64,000 bases of DNA. Origin: Owenweeksia sp. Its GTDB lineage: Bacteria; Bacteroidota; Bacteroidia; Flavobacteriales; Schleiferiaceae. The stretch covers positions 26,977 to 90,976 of the forward strand of contig JANQPD010000010.1 in assembly GCA_028285465.1 (NCBI GenBank). Reading direction: 5' to 3'. This document shows positions 1-8,365 of this stretch, piece after piece. Position 1 is the first letter of the stretch. Each line of letters starts with the position of its first letter. The notes under the pieces were generated by a model that made no database searches, was not told the origin of the DNA, and saw nothing but the letters and a program-made list of their open reading frames with translations. The translations under genes and the position numbers were made by a program.

Positions 1-289
1 CCAAACCAAAGGAGCTGAGATCTTGTTGCACCTGCTTAAGTGCCAAGGCTGCTTCTCTGCTTAATATGCATTTTTTAGAGATGTATCCCTCTATAGGCTC
101 TCCTACAAAGTTATTGGTGGTGAAATAACGCATATCCAGAGCGATGTCCGGAATAACCTCTTCTACATATACAAAACCTTTTGGCAAGCCCTTGCCTTGC
201 AGTTCTTTTTTTAGATCGATTAAGGAAAAGGCATATACTACAGATGAAACAATTCCCGCTGCCAATAAAAGAATAAATATTTTGCGCAT
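1..289 (-). CDS. D-Ala-D-Ala dipeptidase, VanX/DdpX (M15D) family, N-terminal part only
   Basis: Reading leftward from an ATG at 289, a 96-codon open frame runs off the window edge. It begins with a signal-peptide-like stretch (MRKIFILLLAAGIVSSVVYA), so the enzyme probably acts in the periplasm. Next comes the conserved start of VanX-type zinc dipeptidases: EEVIPDIALDMRY, then TTNNFVGEPIEGY, matching the RWDAKYATWDNFTGKPVDGY region of VanX. The family hydrolyses D-Ala-D-Ala, mainly in cell-wall turnover and recycling when outside vancomycin clusters. The zinc ligands lie in the missing C-terminal half, so activity cannot be judged. It is 88 bp downstream of a response regulator on the same strand. 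No vanH/vanA-type genes are seen beside it, so a resistance role is not supported here. Confidence 0.75.
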   Translation of the reverse strand, partial: MRKIFILLLAAGIVSSVVYAFSLIDLKKELQGKGLPKGFVYVEEVIPDIALDMRYFTTNNFVGEPIEGYISKKCILSREAALALKQVQQDLSSFGL

Positions 290-377
290 AAGCCAGGCTT
301 TAATGAAGCTGGAAGATAGCAATAAAGTGCTTTTTGATGGAGCAGGTCAGCTCAGAGCGCCTCTGAATACATCAAAA

Positions 378-1070
378 CTATTCGGTTAAGCCAAACTGCA
401 TCAACTTTTGATCCCAGTCGATCAAATGATTGAAGAGCGCAAACATAACCAGGCCTACCGTGTTCTTAGCCCCGGTTTTAAGAAGCAGGTTGTTGCGATG
501 ACCTTCCACGGTACGGATGCTGATAAAAAGCTTTTCGGCAATCTCAGCATTGGTGTATTGCTCACAAATGAGCTGCAACACTTCTTCTTCCCTTCTTGTA
601 AGTTCAGTGTGTATGCTCCACTTGGGAGATTTCATTTTTTTTCCGGATCCCAACTGTTTTTGTAGGCTTTGTAGCTGGCTCTCGGTAAAGAATAGGCCTT
701 TTAGATGTACCTGTTGTATAACCCGGACCAATTCACCGGGGGCTATGTTTTTAGGCAAGAAGGCGTTAACCCCCAACTTCATCATATACCCCAAGAAGGC
801 TTCGCGGTAATGGCTGGAGAGGACAATGATCTTTAATGCAGGGTGGTTTTTTTTCAAATGCTCTGCAGTAGTCGCTCCGTCCATGCCTTTCATGCGCAAA
901 TCCAACAATACGATATCGGGTTGTTTTTGTTCTTTGAGTTGGGCCAGCAGGCTTTCACCGGACGTAGCTGTAAGGTTTACCGCTATGGTTTTATGAGACT
1001 TGAGTATTGTGCTCAAGCCTTTAAGGAACAACGCTTCGTCATCTGCCAGGGCCAGCTTGATTTTAGTCAT
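378..1070 (-). CDS. NarL/FixJ-type response regulator
   Basis: A 230-residue two-domain regulator. The receiver domain (about 1-120) has the acidic pair D10/D11, the phospho-acceptor D57 in IVLLDLRMKGMDG and the conserved lysine in NAFLPKN. A LuxR-type helix-turn-helix fills the C-terminus (LTRREEEVLQLICEQYTNAE, then LFISIRTVEGHRNNL). It is expected to bind DNA after phosphorylation by the kinase encoded 102 bp upstream. The first ATG (1070) is chosen; a TTG two codons earlier adds nothing conserved. The target genes cannot be read from the sequence. Confidence 0.9.
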   Translation of the reverse strand: MTKIKLALADDEALFLKGLSTILKSHKTIAVNLTATSGESLLAQLKEQKQPDIVLLDLRMKGMDGATTAEHLKKNHPALKIIVLSSHYREAFLGYMMKLGVNAFLPKNIAPGELVRVIQQVHLKGLFFTESQLQSLQKQLGSGKKMKSPKWSIHTELTRREEEVLQLICEQYTNAEIAEKLFISIRTVEGHRNNLLLKTGAKNTVGLVMFALFNHLIDWDQKLMQFGLTE

Positions 1071-1172
1071 GTGCAAAACGCTTAAAGCATTCTAAGATAA
1101 TTCTTTGAAACGGATGTGTTACGTACTTACGCACTATATTGTTTTTGGCTTGTTTCCGGTCACCGTTTGCAT

Positions 1173-1943
1173 TCAACCTTTTGCTTCCTTTTTAGTGATA
1201 AGTACTATAACCCGGGTTCCCTTACCCAGTACAGTTTTGATTTTATAGATGCCACCTAAGAGCTGTACCCGCGCTTCTACATTGTTAAGGCCAAGGCCTG
1301 TTTTTACCTGGCTGGGGCTAAAGCCTTTTCCATTGTCGTATACCTGAAGGGCTATATAGGTTCCGGCAACTTTTAAGGATAAGGAAAGCTTAGAAGGTTC
1401 AGCGTGCTTTATTGCGTTCTGAACAAGCTCCTGACTAATGCGAAACAAGTGCAGGGTTTGCTTTGCGGTGAGATTTTCCGTATTACCTATCGCAAAGAAT
1501 GTTATGCTGAGTTTCTGCTCAAGGGGCTGAAGGAAATCCTGCAGGGCTTCTATCAGGCCGAGTTCTTTCAATAAAGGGGGATAAAGATCGTGGGCAATCC
1601 TGCGTGAGAGGCCAATGGCTTCATCGAGGAGCTTGTTGTTCTCATCTGGAGATGACTTTGTGTTATAGAGACTTAGCTTCAACACGTGAAGGCGTGAGGA
1701 AAGCTCGTCATGCAGATCACCAGCAATGCGCTCGCGTTCACGCTCCTGCGTATGAATGCTGTTGTAGAGTAACTTTTGTTGATGTTGAAGTTCGGCCTGC
1801 CTTCTCTTTTCTTTTTCCTGGTGCACCCGGTGTAAGGCTAGTCTAAAGATGATTATAACCGACAGGGCCAGGGCGGTCATCGCCAGCACGGCTGTGGTTA
1901 CCCATAAAGTAAAGTCTTCGTACGCTGGCTGTCCTTCTGCCAT
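1173..1943 (-). CDS. Sensor histidine kinase, HisKA_3/NarX type, one membrane segment
   Basis: A 256-residue kinase. One hydrophobic helix (about 12-37) anchors a very short extracytoplasmic end. A coiled-coil linker follows, then the HisKA_3 dimerisation box with phospho-acceptor H78 in ERIAGDLHDELSSRLH. The HATPase domain has LVQNAIKHAEPSK (N box), DNGKGF (G1) and GLGLNNVEARVQLLGG. With so little outside the membrane, the signal probably comes from within the membrane, from the cytoplasm or from the neighbouring membrane protein, whose 3' end overlaps this gene by 46 bp. Start: ATG at 1943, giving MAEGQPAYEDF; a TTG five codons upstream is less likely. The partner is the NarL-type regulator just downstream. 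Confidence 0.88.
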   Translation of the reverse strand: MAEGQPAYEDFTLWVTTAVLAMTALALSVIIIFRLALHRVHQEKEKRRQAELQHQQKLLYNSIHTQERERERIAGDLHDELSSRLHVLKLSLYNTKSSPDENNKLLDEAIGLSRRIAHDLYPPLLKELGLIEALQDFLQPLEQKLSITFFAIGNTENLTAKQTLHLFRISQELVQNAIKHAEPSKLSLSLKVAGTYIALQVYDNGKGFSPSQVKTGLGLNNVEARVQLLGGIYKIKTVLGKGTRVIVLITKKEAKG

Positions 1944-2596
1944 AAAGCTATAACACAAGCTAGGTGAAAGACAAAGGTAAGCAGCACATTGATGAGCCAG
2001 ATGTATAGGGTTTCAGAAAGCTGGGCCTGGATCATTTGATTGATTATAAGGTAGATGATAAAGCTCCCGGCAAAATAGAGAAGCGCCCCCGAGTTAAAAT
2101 AGGCCGAAGCGTTAAAGTGGTTGAGGTAGCGTTCCGGCTTCTTCAGGCTGGAAATAAAAAAACGAATGGCCAGGGCGATCATGGTACCGTTTACAAAGAG
2201 CTTGCTGTACAACTCAAAGTTCTCAGGCGAGAATGAGGAGGTAGTAAGACTGATCAGGGCATAAAACGAAATACTTATAAGAACGATCAGGAAATACAGG
2301 CGAAGCCATTTGTTTTTTTTGGGGGGTAAGTAAAGTATGTATTGGTAAACCAGAGCCAGCAAAACAAATTCTACCAGGGTATAGATGTGCAATAAATATA
2401 GATTGTAACCGGATAACCACCCGTATACATAAAGCTTGGCTAGTATTTCTACCCCGGAAACAAACAGCAAATAAACCACCAAAAGCCGGAAAGCCGGATG
2501 CAACTTTTTAAAAGCATACAAGCGGGAGCCTGTACCTATCAGCAAAAGGGTTAAGTCAAGCAAGGCAATGTACTTAATGAGATCAGCGGCACTCAC
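1898..2596 (-). CDS. Polytopic membrane protein, unknown function, coupled to the sensor kinase
   Basis: A 232-residue protein with about six or seven hydrophobic segments and no motif I recognise. The GTG start at 2596 overlaps the TGA of the upstream gene (GTGA), and its 3' end overlaps the kinase gene by 46 bp. It is therefore very likely translated together with both. The arrangement suggests an input or accessory subunit for the kinase, which has almost no sensor domain of its own. That role is inference from position only. Confidence 0.7.
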   Translation of the reverse strand: MSAADLIKYIALLDLTLLLIGTGSRLYAFKKLHPAFRLLVVYLLFVSGVEILAKLYVYGWLSGYNLYLLHIYTLVEFVLLALVYQYILYLPPKKNKWLRLYFLIVLISISFYALISLTTSSFSPENFELYSKLFVNGTMIALAIRFFISSLKKPERYLNHFNASAYFNSGALLYFAGSFIIYLIINQMIQAQLSETLYIWLINVLLTFVFHLACVIALWQKDSQRTKTLLYG

Positions 2597-3264
2597 CGGT
2601 TAAAATAGTGCTGTAATAAGTGGTAACTATCTTCCTGTTTGGTGCCAAAGGGAGGCTTGGGGGTAGTGAAGTCATCTACGGAGAGATTCAGGAAATTGCC
2701 GGAATCCCCATCGTAAAACAATAAGTGTAGCTGCTTGGCCGGGTTCATGTCCGTGCCCAGGCCTAAAAACACAAAGAGCTCATCCTTTTGCTCAAAATGA
2801 TGCGTGATATCCTGAGTGGGAACATCCGAAACCAGGGTCATACCCTCCGCACTTTCATGAATCATATAACGCAACCAAGGCTCATGCTCATCGGCCCAGC
2901 GTTCCTGTAACACATCCGCCGTTTCAGGGTCCATCTTAAAAGTAAATCCATCGTTGATATAAGGAGCCCGGTAAATGTATACCTCGGATTCAAAATCGCC
3001 TGTTCTTAGCTTGTCGTGCGATTCTGAAATGAAAAGCAAGGAAAGCTGGAGACTAAGGGTTCCCCCTTCTGCCGGAGTAGACGTTATGGCAAAATAAGCA
3101 TGGGCTTGCTGATTTTCAAAAACAGTATGGTCGAAATCGCTGCCGATATGAAAATAGTATCCGTTATCCAGAAGCTGTTTCACCAAGCTAAGATTGGTGC
3201 GTACGGTTAACCAGTTGTTCACCTCGGTCATTGCTTCAGAGGGGGAAATAATGCGGTTGCTCAT
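2593..3264 (-). CDS. Conserved-looking soluble protein, function unknown
   Basis: A 223-residue soluble protein without signal peptide or membrane segments. It is rich in acidic and aromatic residues (for example GYYFHIGSDFDHTVF and ERWADEHEPWLRYMIHE), and I do not recognise a family. It is first in a tightly packed four-gene set (unknown, membrane protein, kinase, regulator) and shares the GTGA overlap with the membrane protein. The ATG at 3264 is the first start in frame. A near-consensus -7 element (TACCTTTC on the minus strand, 3301-3294) lies 30 bp upstream. Confidence 0.65.
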   Translation of the reverse strand: MSNRIISPSEAMTEVNNWLTVRTNLSLVKQLLDNGYYFHIGSDFDHTVFENQQAHAYFAITSTPAEGGTLSLQLSLLFISESHDKLRTGDFESEVYIYRAPYINDGFTFKMDPETADVLQERWADEHEPWLRYMIHESAEGMTLVSDVPTQDITHHFEQKDELFVFLGLGTDMNPAKQLHLLFYDGDSGNFLNLSVDDFTTPKPPFGTKQEDSYHLLQHYFNR

Positions 3265-3459
3265 ACTTCTTTTTTATATGGTTTATGCTTGCCGAAAGGT
3301 AGTGTGCTTCTGCTACAAAGAAACGAGTAGAACTACCTGATTTTAAAAACCGGTTTTTATGCGGCTATCAGGATAAAGCGGACAAAGCCCTCTTGGAGTA
3401 CGATAAACAGCGCGGAGCCTTCACAGGTTGTAGTAATGTTTTAAATAAGCTTGATACTT

Positions 3460-3493
3460 AAAAAAGAGGCTGTCTCTAAAATGAGACAGCCTC
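3460..3493 (-). terminator. Intrinsic terminator of the subtilase gene
   Basis: A perfect 11-bp inverted repeat, gaggctgtctc (3466-3476) and gagacagcctc (3483-3493), with a 6-nt loop. On the minus strand it is followed by five T. It lies 39 bp beyond the stop of the secreted protease transcribed on that strand. Confidence 0.88.
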
Positions 3494-3531
3494 ACGAAGG
3501 TCAATTAGAAAATTAGGTTGACCGCAAATGA

Positions 3532-6500
3532 TCAGTTAATGATGAGTTTTTCTGTATAGGTTTGATTCCCGTACTTCACACGAATAATGTAAAGACCGCT
3601 TTTCAGTTGTTCTGTGTTGATGGTATTGGCTTCTTCATCCACTAATATACCCGCTTTTACCGGGCTTCCATTTATGGAAAAGATCTCGTAAGTCAAAGGC
3701 CAGGAAACCTCGCCGACAAGGGTAACGTTTCTTCCTGCGGGGTTTGGAAATAGCCGCACAGGAGAAGCATAAGTGCTTGCCCCTCTTTCCTGCTCCATAG
3801 GTGAGGGGGCTTTTTTTCCAATGTCACCGGTATTTATGGGATCTAACCAATAGGTAAAAACAGCATCCGTTTCGAGGGTGATGAAAGATCTTGCAATTTC
3901 ACAGCCCGGTTTGGTGCAGTCATCTGCAAGTTGATCAACAATAGCTCTAAAGGCATCATTGCTCTCGTACATTTCAAAAGGGTTTTCTCCATTTGAAAGA
4001 GCCGTATGTACGTAGTGCAATACTTCATGCACGTCTGCATATCCAGGTGAGTCTGCTATCTTATTGAGCATTGTAGCGGCTTTAGCCCAGTCTTGCATCT
4101 CCCAGTAAATACGCAACAGGGGCAACTGTGTTTCTATAGAACTGCCCATTTCAAGATAATAGGCTAAAGTATCCAGCGGAGACCTGTCGTTGGTATCGTG
4201 GAGGAATAAGCGCATGAGCTCGTTCAAAGCCAGATCCCGGTCTATTCGGTACTCCTCCAGCATGTCTTGAAGCGTATAGAGAACAGGATAACCTTCCTGC
4301 ACGTCTTCCAGCTCAAGGAGCTGTTCCGCACTTAAAATACTGCTATATATATCCTGTTCCGCAAGTACTTCCTGGGTAAGGGGAGAATGGGTGCTCAATA
4401 CATCAAAAAGATCAGCGGCATCGAGGGGTGTACTCCGTTGTATGGTGGCGATGAGCACCTCTTCAGAAGCATAAGGGGCGATGTTAACCACGGCATCTCT
4501 TATGTCAGAAGAAGCGTTTCCATTGTCCATGATCAGGTCCAGAAGTGCTTGTGTGTTGCCGTCATCGATCAGTTGTGCTACATCATTTATCGCAGTTTTT
4601 AATACGCTTTCACGCATAAAGAGTGCGTTTCTCTTTCCCGCTCGCCTATCTTGGTAAATGGCTACAGAACCACTTTGCGTGCTGATCACAGGGAGGCAGG
4701 ATTGATCGGAAAAGCTTGTTCCGCAGTTTGATAGAATGATCTTGTTGTTTGTATAGCAGCTGGGTGCAACACGAGCCTCTGAAGCAGGACTGTGCATGCG
4801 ATACTGTACAAAACCTGTGTAAGCAGAGTGCAGGTTGAAATCCGTTTGAAAACCCGTGCAGGTCTGACTGAATAAGTTGCCGGCCGGGCCACTTGCCCCA
4901 CCGCTGCAATTTCCCTGGTTCACCGCAATTTGCCCTGTAGACACACTGATGTCTGCTACATGGTGATTTGCCCTGAAATCATTGCACTTAAAACGCAGGC
5001 CCTGGTTGCCGAATGCCAGGCTTCCCTGGGCATTGATCCCTACTTCATTTTCTTCAAATATGTTCCGGTATACTTCATTTCCGTATGAGCCAAGCTGGTT
5101 AAAGCTTATAGCACGGGCTACCGAAATACCCTGATCGATATGCTGTTCATATTCGTTGTCGGTAAGCAGAAACCCTATGGATTGATGGAAGAAGCTTCCC
5201 GAAGAAAGATTGCCGTTGAACCGGTTTTCCCGGAGTATGGCGAAATCGTGGTTTCTTACCACGGAGCCGAAGGGACAACCCTCAAAAGTGTTGTCAACCA
5301 CCTGAACTTTCGAAATGTTGGTCAGGTCGGCCAGGGTGATGCCGGCCCAAAGGTTTTTAAAAGTATTTTTCTGCGCTATATAGGAGGCGTTAATGCTATA
5401 TATGCCGTGTCCCCACCGTGTCCGGTTAATGATCTGCGTGTTTATTTCATTTACAAAGTGGTTTTGGGCAATGTTTAAACCGTGTACATCCAGCATGGTA
5501 ATTTGGCCCATGATGTTTTTATTGAGATCAGGGTAATCGTCTTGTATCCGAAAGTTACAGCCCAGGATGCGGCTAAGGTTCCTGTATTCATTTCCGGTGG
5601 AGGGATTAAAGTTTTGATAACTTACAAACTCTAGCCCTTTTCGGCAATTGATAAAATTAGCATTGGTGGCTTCCACAATGCCCCCAATGGCTGACCAGTC
5701 GCCAGGCCTCCAGAGCCGCACACCAAAATCGGCATTTTTGATCGTTGCTCCGTTTTTCAGGATCACGTGTGCCTGGTAGGGGCCTCCGGCAAAGGGGAAC
5801 TGGTGTTGAGCGCTGTTGCCCCAGGCTTCGATGCCGCTCCAAAAAAAGGTCTTACAGCTTGGTGAGCTGGTCAGCGTACCTCCATCTACAATCAGTTTTC
5901 CACCTTGCTTTACAATCAACCGGCTACCTGCAGAAAAATAGACCTTCCCGGTTACGGTGAGGCTGGCGCCAGGCTCAATAATGAGGTCTCCGTCTACAAA
6001 GCGTTCGGTAAACCAGGTGAGGTTTCCGCTAATCGGCGGTTGGGCACCGTATTGCTGTGCCATCAACACCGCCTGGTAAGCATCAATTCTCCCTGTGCCT
6101 ATAAGGCCGGGAAACAGGTGGGCATCGTTGATAGGGCTGGCAGTGGCCTTTATGATGTGTTCAATTGCGGTAGGGGTTAAGCAGGGATTTATCGACCTGA
6201 TCAAAGCTGCCAACCCTGCTACTTGCGGAGCGGCAAAGGAAGTGCCTGACATGCCTCCCGCATACGTGTTGCCAGGATAAGCACCGAATAAGTGTATTGA
6301 TTGGGCGCACACATCCACCCGGCTGTTGCGTGCATGGTTCGTAGTGCCGTGGTTGTTGTTTGGCCCCACGCCACTTACATTAATTACACCGGGTATATTC
6401 GCATAGGCGCTATGGTGGTTAGCGCCAGGGCTGTTTCCTGCAGCCACTACCAGCACTTGACCCGAGGCTACTATCTCTTCTACGGCAGCAATGGCCTGTT

Positions 6501-7239
6501 GTCCCCAGCCCATGCCAATACCTGACCAACTTACGTTGATTATATCGGCTCCATCAAGGTGTGCTTGCCAAACCGCTTGTCCCAAGCTCCATCCACTTGC
6601 ATAGTACCCTCTCATTTTAGATTTATAGCCTATGGCCGCGGTGCCTTTGTTATTGTTGGTTTCGGCAGCTGCAAACCCGGCAGTTATCGTTCCATGATTT
6701 TGTGAAGAAGTAGGAGATCCCCACACGGATTCGATTTGGTTGCTGAGGTCTTCATGGGATAAGTCGAATTCGGTATCTACAATGGCTATTTTCACATTCG
6801 GCGACCCTTGCGTGACTGACCAGGCACAATAGGCATTGGCATTAGCCAGTGGAACATCATCTCCCCAGTTGTTGACCAGCCAGGTATCATTGATGGTATG
6901 TGGCTGGCTACAGGATAAGATAGAATCATAGGGAATGATGTATACCGTATCAATACTTGTTTTGATAAGCAGTTCCGATTGAAGTTCCGAGGTAGGGCCG
7001 TTTAAGTGTACCTCCCAGAGGTTTTGTAAAATGGGAGATTTGGCACCCTTGAAGGCTTCGCGGTGATCCACCATACCATACGCTTCGTTTAACCAGCTTG
7101 CCTCTGCCGAGAAAAAGGCAGCTCCGGAAGCGGTGGGTTTAAATTTTACATAGAGAAAACCTTCTTCAAGGTTTTGGCAATAAGCCTTGCTTGTAAGAAG
7201 CAATACGACCATGATCGAGTAAAGAAGTGAATTTTTCAT
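3532..7239 (-). CDS. Secreted subtilisin-family (S8) protease with beta-helix, helical domain and T9SS sorting domain
   Basis: A 1235-residue exported protease. Order: signal peptide (1-21, ending KAYCQ); a propeptide-like region; a subtilase domain (about 135-395) with Asp155 in IAIVDTEFDLSHEDL, His182 in NHGTITAGFA, oxyanion Asn269 in VAAGNS and Ser334 in GMSGTSFAAPQVAG; a parallel beta-helix-like region (about 405-860) starting GDLIIEPGASLTVTG and containing FFWSGIEAWG; an alpha-helical region (about 870-1120); and a C-terminal type A sorting domain (VRLFPNPAGRNVTL, ending YTEKLIIN). Export should be Sec to periplasm, then T9SS to the surface or medium. Everything after the catalytic domain resembles the metalloprotease at 36117-39659. 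The ATG at 7239 precedes a good signal peptide. No consensus promoter was found upstream. The substrate is unknown. Confidence 0.9.
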   Translation of the reverse strand: MKNSLLYSIMVVLLLTSKAYCQNLEEGFLYVKFKPTASGAAFFSAEASWLNEAYGMVDHREAFKGAKSPILQNLWEVHLNGPTSELQSELLIKTSIDTVYIIPYDSILSCSQPHTINDTWLVNNWGDDVPLANANAYCAWSVTQGSPNVKIAIVDTEFDLSHEDLSNQIESVWGSPTSSQNHGTITAGFAAAETNNNKGTAAIGYKSKMRGYYASGWSLGQAVWQAHLDGADIINVSWSGIGMGWGQQAIAAVEEIVASGQVLVVAAGNSPGANHHSAYANIPGVINVSGVGPNNNHGTTNHARNSRVDVCAQSIHLFGAYPGNTYAGGMSGTSFAAPQVAGLAALIRSINPCLTPTAIEHIIKATASPINDAHLFPGLIGTGRIDAYQAVLMAQQYGAQPPISGNLTWFTERFVDGDLIIEPGASLTVTGKVYFSAGSRLIVKQGGKLIVDGGTLTSSPSCKTFFWSGIEAWGNSAQHQFPFAGGPYQAHVILKNGATIKNADFGVRLWRPGDWSAIGGIVEATNANFINCRKGLEFVSYQNFNPSTGNEYRNLSRILGCNFRIQDDYPDLNKNIMGQITMLDVHGLNIAQNHFVNEINTQIINRTRWGHGIYSINASYIAQKNTFKNLWAGITLADLTNISKVQVVDNTFEGCPFGSVVRNHDFAILRENRFNGNLSSGSFFHQSIGFLLTDNEYEQHIDQGISVARAISFNQLGSYGNEVYRNIFEENEVGINAQGSLAFGNQGLRFKCNDFRANHHVADISVSTGQIAVNQGNCSGGASGPAGNLFSQTCTGFQTDFNLHSAYTGFVQYRMHSPASEARVAPSCYTNNKIILSNCGTSFSDQSCLPVISTQSGSVAIYQDRRAGKRNALFMRESVLKTAINDVAQLIDDGNTQALLDLIMDNGNASSDIRDAVVNIAPYASEEVLIATIQRSTPLDAADLFDVLSTHSPLTQEVLAEQDIYSSILSAEQLLELEDVQEGYPVLYTLQDMLEEYRIDRDLALNELMRLFLHDTNDRSPLDTLAYYLEMGSSIETQLPLLRIYWEMQDWAKAATMLNKIADSPGYADVHEVLHYVHTALSNGENPFEMYESNDAFRAIVDQLADDCTKPGCEIARSFITLETDAVFTYWLDPINTGDIGKKAPSPMEQERGASTYASPVRLFPNPAGRNVTLVGEVSWPLTYEIFSINGSPVKAGILVDEEANTINTEQLKSGLYIIRVKYGNQTYTEKLIIN

Positions 7240-7633
7240 AACATATTCATTTTTGTTAATTATTTGGCATACCGTATTCAGATGATATGCTTAACTATAT
7301 TACCCTTAAAGGTCATGTGTACTTCAGTACTATCAACCGTTTATGTATATGTCTATGAATTGAGTGTGTGGATATACTGTATTTTTGTGTGATTATGCCT
7401 GGTTAATGGAGGTGCCGTAAAGATCTATGAGAAGTATACTTGCATCGGCTTTTGTATTGAAGCTGCTTACATAGGTTATGTTGGAAGCGTACTCTTATCA
7501 TTTACTTATCAAAGGTTGAAGCATTTTACAGGAATGCCGGGAGTAAGGCGCTACAAGCTTATGAGCAAGCTCGGTTAAACGGAAAACGGTTTTACAAATT
7601 CCGAGAATACAGATCAAGAATTAGGATAAAAGC
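7240..7633. other. Intergenic region without a recognised gene
   Basis: These 394 bp separate the LytTR regulator from the subtilase, both on the minus strand. I see no protein gene, no clear terminator and no minus-strand TAnnTTTG. On the plus strand, TTG (7360-7362), 17 bp and TATTTTTG (7380-7387) resemble a promoter pointing away from the subtilase, but no gene follows it, so it may be chance or a short RNA. Confidence 0.4.
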
Positions 7634-8365
7634 TTAAGTGCTGAATAAGCCTTTTAAAACATGCTTGTACTTTTTTGACAAGGGTATCTCTACATCGGTA
7701 TGCATCACAAAAGAACCCCCGTAGGCCTTTAGGTATTCCTTAATATGCAGGGTGTTGATGAGATAAGAATTGTGCGGCCTTATGAACCCTAAAGGTTCTA
7801 ACTCCTCTTCAAACTTTCTTAAAAGCTTGATTACCGTTACCTGGCTGTTGTTGAGCAAGTGCAGTACACTGTAATTCCCTTCGGCTTTGATGTAAACAAT
7901 TTCTTTGGCCGGAACCACTTGCCAGCCCTTGCCGGTAGGTATACGCAGTAGTTTACGGTCGTATAGACTATTTAAGAGGGGGCTATAATCCGGAATTTGA
8001 TTACGAGCCATTCTCAAACGTACTTTGCTGATCACCTCAGCTAGCTCTTCAGGGTCTAAGGGCTTCAGTAGGTAATCGAGGGCATCCAGCTTAATGGCGT
8101 GGAGGGCGTATTTTTCGTGGGCGGTAAAAAACACACAGAACAACTCTTGTTTTTGCAAAGCTTTCAATACTTCAAGCCCGCTGGTACCTGGCATTTCAAT
8201 ATCCAGGAAGACCAGTTGGGGTTTAAGGATCGGGATGTTTTTTATAGCCTCTGAAGCTTTGTGGTATGTAGCAACAACTTCAATGTCTGGAAAATCTAAC
8301 GTCAGCAGAGATTGAAGCACCAGGGTAGCATCTGGCTCATCATCAACTAAAACGGTCGATATCAT
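7634..8365 (-). CDS. LytTR-type response regulator
   Basis: A 243-residue regulator. The receiver domain has acidic residues D8/D9, phospho-acceptor D55 in LVFLDIEMPGTSG and lysine in DYLLKPLDPEE. The LytTR DNA-binding domain follows (IVYIKAEGNYSVLHL, GFIRPHNSYLIN, EIPLSKKYK). It overlaps the 3' end of the upstream kinase gene by 23 bp, so the two form a co-translated pair. Confidence 0.93.
   Translation of the reverse strand: MISTVLVDDEPDATLVLQSLLTLDFPDIEVVATYHKASEAIKNIPILKPQLVFLDIEMPGTSGLEVLKALQKQELFCVFFTAHEKYALHAIKLDALDYLLKPLDPEELAEVISKVRLRMARNQIPDYSPLLNSLYDRKLLRIPTGKGWQVVPAKEIVYIKAEGNYSVLHLLNNSQVTVIKLLRKFEEELEPLGFIRPHNSYLINTLHIKEYLKAYGGSFVMHTDVEIPLSKKYKHVLKGLFST

Noticed and set aside
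1..289. Vancomycin-resistance cluster
   Set aside because: Only a VanX-type dipeptidase is seen; no vanH, vanA or vanS/R genes. The two-component genes beside it are ordinary NarL/NarX types.
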